Origin: Astrocystis sublimbata
Taxonomy: Eukaryota > Ascomycota > Sordariomycetes > Xylariales > Xylariaceae
NCBI GenBank assembly: GCA_022453515.1
Contig: JAJNNY010000107.1
Span: 1 to 64,000 of the forward strand
DNA length: 64,000 nt
Direction of reading: 5' to 3'
A model generated the notes under the pieces. That model ran no database searches, was not told the DNA's origin, and saw nothing but the letters and a program-made list of their open reading frames with translations. Below, piece after piece: positions 59,334-64,000 of this stretch. The number at the start of each line of letters is the position of its first letter. Positions within the stretch are counted from its first letter, which is position 1. A program made the position numbers and the translations under genes.

Positions 59334-62300
59334 ATGCAGTGGACAACTGATGACTTATTGCCGAATGTTGTTGAGAGACTTCGGAAGAGAAAAAGACCGT
59401 TTGTGTCAGTCGTCGCTCCAGATGGCAGGCTCGAGAACCTGTCTGTTGAGGATATACACAATGCCTCAAATCGGGCGGCGTGGTTCCTCCATCGACATCT
59501 GCAAACCCACGAGGAAAAATTCTTCTATATGGGCCCCAACGATGTCCGCTATGTGATATGGACATTGGCAGCTATGAAAGCGGGCAAATGTGTAAGTCAA
59601 TCCGTCCCAAAAATATCCATACAGGAAGATGTAAGAATCATAGTCATTAACTTTCGATAGGTTGTTTGCCCATCCCCAAACAACACTGTCCCGTCAAATA
59701 TGCGCCTTTTCTCAACTGTAGGCGCAACGAAATTATTATATGCACCCGAGAATGCCATCCCATTGCAAGCTTTATTGGAGTCTACCAATGGAACAATACA
59801 ATCAATCTCAACCCCTTCTTACTCGGACATGCTCGATAAGACGGCCGTGGATGACTACCCATTTCCTTTTACATTTGATGAAGTGAAGGAGAAGGCTTTT
59901 AGTAAGTAAACTCGCCATCTATGTAATCCAATTGAATCCGGATGCTGCCCTTTACAAGACAGATGTCTTCCTCATTCTTTATCCATATTGATGCATTCTC
60001 GTTGCTAATGTTTCCCGCTCTCTAGTGGCATTACATGTATGTGGTTTCTGTTAGTCAATTAATAAGTGTCTGATCTTGATTATTTGCCATACACAAATGT
60101 CAACTTCTTGCATGATCCGAGAGCATACTCATGAATTGACACAGTCCATGATGCCTGCTGACACCTATTTACGAAGACATCCGGTACATCGGGACACCCC
60201 AAACCCATCTACTGGAATCATACAGCAGTGGCCACTGTGACTGTCCCGTTCGACTTTGACACTTTACCTCAACCCCCCCAAAAGCAAAACTTGCTGTTTG
60301 AGATACTTCAGGGACACAATGTCTTCTCCCCATTCCCGCTCTACCACGTAAGTTCCAAGTCTTCCTAGATATTGAATCCTCACTGAACAGGCGAAGTTCG
60401 GCGGAATAGGTTTGGTCCTTCGATCTTTTTTCACAGATACTACAATAGTATTGCCCGCTCCTGGAACTCCCCTCTCGCCAAACAACTTTGCGAAGATGAT
60501 TGATACTTCTGCGTCTACTGCTGCCGTAACGCCTCCGTCGATACTGGAGGCCATGCTAAACGGCGCTTACGAAATAGAGGTCCTTTCCAAACTCAAGCAT
60601 ATCGCTTACTCTGGAGGACCGCTCAACCCTGTTCTGGGCGAGAAACTTGCTGATATCGTCGCCCATCTGTTTCCTCTGTATGGCTGTACAGAGGGTGCTG
60701 GTCCTTAGTAAGTGAATTGGTGCCCCGATTTCATGCTCGATGCCTGTCACATTTTCTTAAACCCAATGCAGCGTCTAGCACACAGTCACGGTACAATGGC
60801 TAATTGCAGTCTAGTCTCGAGTCCACCGGTGATAATAAACATTGGAATGGCATGAAGTTTATAGACATGGGGCAGCGAATGGAAGAAGTCATACCGGGCT
60901 TATATGAACTCATCATCACACGTACGGAACCCTTCCTTCGGTCTACGGCCTATTTCCACACATGTCCGCACCTCGAGGAGTTCCGCACATCCGACCTCTT
61001 CGCGCCCATTGAGGGTTCCGATGGCTGGTGGACGTTCCGGGGGAGAACAGATAACTGGATCACCCTGTCGAATGGGCTGAAGATGGACCCGACGAACCTG
61101 GAAAACGCACTCGGCGCACACCCAGACGTGATGGGTGTGCTAGCCGCCGGATCTCATCGCTTCCAGCTATGTCTCCTGATCGAGCTAAAACCAAATTCGA
61201 TACCGCAAAGTGATGAGCAGAGGCGGAACATGTTGGAAAAGCTATGGCCGAAGATCGAGGTAGCGAACAACACCGCGCCCAAATTCGGACGAGTGCCCAA
61301 GGAGCTGGTCATGTTCACATCGCCGGACAAGCCGTTTTCCAGGGCAAGCAAGGGGACTATCCAGCGGCGACTAAGCGTAGATGCCTACGCGGATGAAATT
61401 GAAGACCTATACACGAAAGCCGAGGAGGGACTCCTGACTAGTGGCTTACCTGTTCTCAAATCCACAAGCGCGGATGATCTAATGCCCTTCCTCCAAGAGG
61501 TCTGCTCCGAGACCCTGGGCAGCGAAGAACTTGCAGTCGACGACGACCTCTTCACGAAGGGGCTGGACTCTCTGCTAATCGTCAACCTTGTAGCCCGCAT
61601 CAAGGCAGGTCTCCGCAAACATGATGTGCCTGAGGAGGTGCTTGGAAGGATAGACAATGCGTTGCTCTTTACCTCAACCACTATATCAATATTAGCGCAG
61701 AGGATAGCATATGTGCTGTTAGGGTTAAACGGTGCCGTTCCGATAACAAACACCAGTGAGGTGAATAGTTTAAGGGAAATGTTGGGAAAGTATGAGGCTA
61801 AGCTCTCATTCATCTCCGAAGACCACCCTCAGAACGGCAAGGCCGTCGTCCTTACGGGGTCAAGGGGCTCCCTCGGATGCTACATACTAGCTGCGCTTCT
61901 TTCCAGAGATGATGTCAAGATGGTGTACTGCCTAAACCGCAGTTCGGGCGTCGAAGCCGATCAAGTCGCATCCTTCAAAGCGAGGGGACTTCCAGCGTTG
62001 CAGCTGGATCGGGTCAGGTTCCTGCAGACTGACCTCGCAAAGCCGAATCTGGGCCTAACGGATGACCAATACGCCAGCCTCATGACGGACACGACGGCAA
62101 TCATACATAACGCATACCCAGTCAACTTTATCATGCCCGTTCAGTCATTCGCACCGCAGATAGAAGGTCTTCTCAACCTTCTCATTCTGGCGCGAGACAG
62201 TGTCCGCAGCCCAGATGTTCTGTTCGTTTCCAGCATCGCCGCCGCGATGCCGGTTTCCGGATCACGCACCGTTGTCAAAGAGGCCGTGCTGGATATCGAC

Positions 62301-62939
62301 GATGTCGACTCGATATTGCAGCAAGGCTACGGGCAATCCAAGTTCATCTGTGAGAGGATCATGGAGAAATATGCGTCGTCGGGCCGCGGCAAGGGCGCCA
62401 TTCTCCGCCTAGGCCAGGTCACAGGCCCGCTTAAGGGAGGCGGTATCTGGAACGCGTGGGAATGGGCGCCGTCCATGATGCTTAGTTCCAGTCATCTAGG
62501 TGTTGTGCCGGATTCCATCGGCACAGAGACGATGGAGTGGACACCCGTAGACGTGCTCGGCCAGATCGTCAGCGAGCTCATGGACGACGTGGCGCGGCGC
62601 ATGGGCGGAGCGGCTGTGGTATACAATGTCCTGAACCCCGAGGCCACGTCGTGGGACGAGCTCCTCCCGGCAGTGACGGCCGTCATCCCCGAGACGGTGT
62701 CTACGGCTGCATGGATTGAGAGGCTGGAAAAGAGCCGATCCGCGGGCTCGCATACCCTGGACCAGAACCCTGGCTTGAAGCTCATCGACTTCTACAAGCA
62801 GGCGTTTCTGAGCAGCGCCGACAGGCATGAGGTCGTGGTCGAGAAGGACAACTTGTTGAAGGGGAGCCAGACTGCCAGGGAGCTATCGCGTGTAAAGGCG
62901 GACAACTTTGCGAAGTGGATGAAAGGCTGGGGACTGTAG
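59334..62939 (+). CDS. NRPS-like carboxylate reductase, A-T-R architecture
   Basis: Six exons: 59334-59591, 59661-59901, 60026-60036, 60177-60347, 60391-60707 and 60815-62939, giving 1040 residues, the normal length for fungal adenylation-thiolation-reductase enzymes. The A domain (to about 540) activates a carboxylic acid as adenylate: A3 reads LHTSGTSGHPKPI, A5 YGCTEG, A7/A8 TSDLF and GRTDNWITLSNGLKMDP, and the A10 Lys lies in SRASKGTIQRR. The T domain carries KGLDSLLIVN, whose Ser (about 585) takes phosphopantetheine. The reductase domain (from about 673) has Rossmann motif LTGSRGSLG and the Tyr-Lys pair in GYGQSK, releasing an aldehyde or alcohol with NADPH. No condensation domain is present. 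The 11-base exon is required to keep frame and complete A3. The last acceptor is TCTAG at 60814. The substrate (aryl, amino or keto acid) is not readable here. Confidence 0.92.
60026..60036 (+). other. 11-base micro-exon of the NRPS-like reductase
   Basis: TGGCATTACAT, between acceptor CTCTCTAG and donor GTATGT. Exon 2 ends with a single base (A), and exon 4 starts in phase 0. Only these eleven bases give a consistent frame, and they encode the M-A-L-H that precedes TSGTSG in the A3 core motif. Confidence 0.75.
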
Positions 62940-63540
62940 GTGGCGATGAAGCACTTGATTTAAGGCAAGGTGATGTCGATGCCTTCCTTCATTGCCAAAC
63001 CAGAGGTAGGTTACCTATGATAAGATAGCTTAGTCTTGTTGTTCTCATAGCTGGATGGACCAAGCCACTCATGTTCACACCCAGGCCGGCATTTAGCGCA
63101 CCTAGTCGGGCCGTTGGCCTAGCATGTCCTCCAGATAGAAAAACGACTAGGAGTGGAGCAACTAAGAAAGGAGGACGAATCTCTTTAATCTTGAAAAAGA
63201 TGGGTTCTCTTGGAGTGAAGCAAACAGAGCGTTTGTCCCAACAATGAGAAGTTGGGTAGAGCCACGCCTCTTTGATCCGGGTCGTGTTTGTGCGATTAGG
63301 TGACAACGACTCCTATGCCAGCAGTGGACAAACCCTACTTCACTTCCAAGGTTGATTGCATCACAATATCTATTTAAGAGTCCAGTCGCGGCGCCTGTCC
63401 TGATGCCCATCATCGCACCACGAATCTTGCCACGAACCTACCACTCTCATCAGTAAAACCTTGATACAACATCATTGCAGAAAAGGAAGACAGAAGGAAG
63501 GAGCAACACCATACCATAATCCATCAAAACAAAAGACACA
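62940..63540. other. Region between NRPS-like gene and small zinc-finger gene
   Basis: Contains the NRPS-like 3' region and the presumed promoter of the small gene. A TATA-like TATTTAAG lies at 63371-63378, about 160 bases before the ATG, and the leader just before the start is A-rich. Confidence 0.5.
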
Positions 63541-63663
63541 ATGGCTGGCTACTCATGGGAATGTTGTCAATGCGGACACCGTAACGCTGTCCACTTCGAG
63601 TTCTGTTTGAAGTGCAAACACGCAGATTGCCCTGGATGTGGTGCGAATTACGGAAACGAATGA
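63541..63663 (+). CDS. Small RanBP2-type zinc-finger protein, 40 residues
   Basis: A complete ATG-TGA frame of 40 codons, preceded by an A-rich leader (AAAAGACACAATGGC). It encodes seven cysteines: C8, C9, C11, C22, C25, C30 and C33. Trp6, C8, C11, Asn15, C22 and C25 fit the RanBP2-type finger rule W-x-C-x(2-4)-C-x3-N-x6-C-x2-C exactly, and a further CPGC pair follows. RanBP2-type fingers bind single-stranded RNA or ubiquitin. There is no signal peptide. The high density of ordered cysteines in so short a frame argues against chance. It follows the NRPS-like gene by 0.6 kb on the same strand, but no functional link is shown. It could also be an exon of a longer gene, although start and stop frame the domain neatly. 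Confidence 0.65.
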   Translation: MAGYSWECCQCGHRNAVHFEFCLKCKHADCPGCGANYGNE

Positions 63664-64000
63664 CAGGGCCTGGATCTGATTAGGCTCGCCGTGGTTCTTT
63701 CAATCGAGTTTGGAGTAAATAGTTAGGCGATTCATACAATAAATAACATCAAAAACGTCCAATGGTAGTAGAATTAGTAGAATTTCAAGTTTTCAGATGC
63801 TTGCTTCCCGCCTACCTCCTACCTAACTCCTAGAATTACCTACAGCATTGAAGTAAGTAAGTACATCAGGTGGGGTACCTGCAGGCGGGCCGCGTGGCAC
63901 CCTGGCGAGCCTGCATTGCCCCCCACTTATGCAATCGGCCCCCAAATCGCGGGGTCTTTCGCGCTAGCTGGAAAGTGATGCGTGTCGTGGAGTTGCCTGC
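63664..64000. other. Right edge, intergenic
   Basis: Contains the 3' region of the small gene and TACC/GTAAGTAAGTA-type strings (63810-63870). No coding sequence seen before the window ends. Confidence 0.5.

Overview
The window looks like nuclear DNA of a filamentous ascomycete (Pezizomycotina, most likely a sordariomycete). Genes are separated by long intergenic stretches and are cut by short spliceosomal introns, mostly 50-80 bases, with GTAAGT-like donors, CTAAC/CTGAC-like branch sites and YAG acceptors. The families also fit: an AcuK-type gluconeogenesis regulator, an exgD-type GH5 glucosidase, Zn2Cys6 and C2H2 regulators, and an NRPS-like A-T-R reductase. Palindromic TACCTAGGTA/TAGGTAGG strings are scattered between genes. 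All gene models were spliced by hand from reading frame, splice consensus and remembered family conservation. No database search was run.

Left part (1-12.7 kb): a secondary-metabolism-like neighbourhood, partly decayed. It holds the tail of a flavin monooxygenase relic, an apparently intact family-2 O-methyltransferase (854-2290, minus), a frameshifted P450 without heme-binding end (4825-6160), an MCT-type MFS transporter (6778-8298) and a Zn2Cys6 regulator (8559-10485). No backbone enzyme is visible. An uncharacterised two-exon gene follows (11791-12682, minus). The transporter's only interruption reads best as two nested introns (a stwintron).

Core block 1 (15-18.7 kb): riboflavin kinase converges on an AcuK/ERT1-type regulator. 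Upstream of the regulator lies about 9.4 kb with no supportable gene, including an AT-rich island near 26.6-27.4 kb.

Second accessory patch (28-33.4 kb): a 5'-truncated P450 pseudogene, a nine-exon DHA2-type drug transporter and, divergently, a small-molecule methyltransferase.

Core block 2 (34.8-52.5 kb): exgD-type glucosidase, branched-chain 2-oxoacid dehydrogenase E1-beta, actin-capping protein alpha, cytochrome b5, TFIIE-beta, a DsbA-like oxidoreductase and a four-finger C2H2 regulator.

Right part (52.5-64 kb): about 6.8 kb without a supportable gene, then a 1040-residue NRPS-like carboxylate reductase (A-T-R; 59334-62939) containing an 11-base exon, followed by a 40-codon RanBP2-type zinc-finger ORF (63541-63663). 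Most core genes act independently. Functional grouping is only suggested for the two metabolic patches at about 0-12 kb and 28-33 kb.
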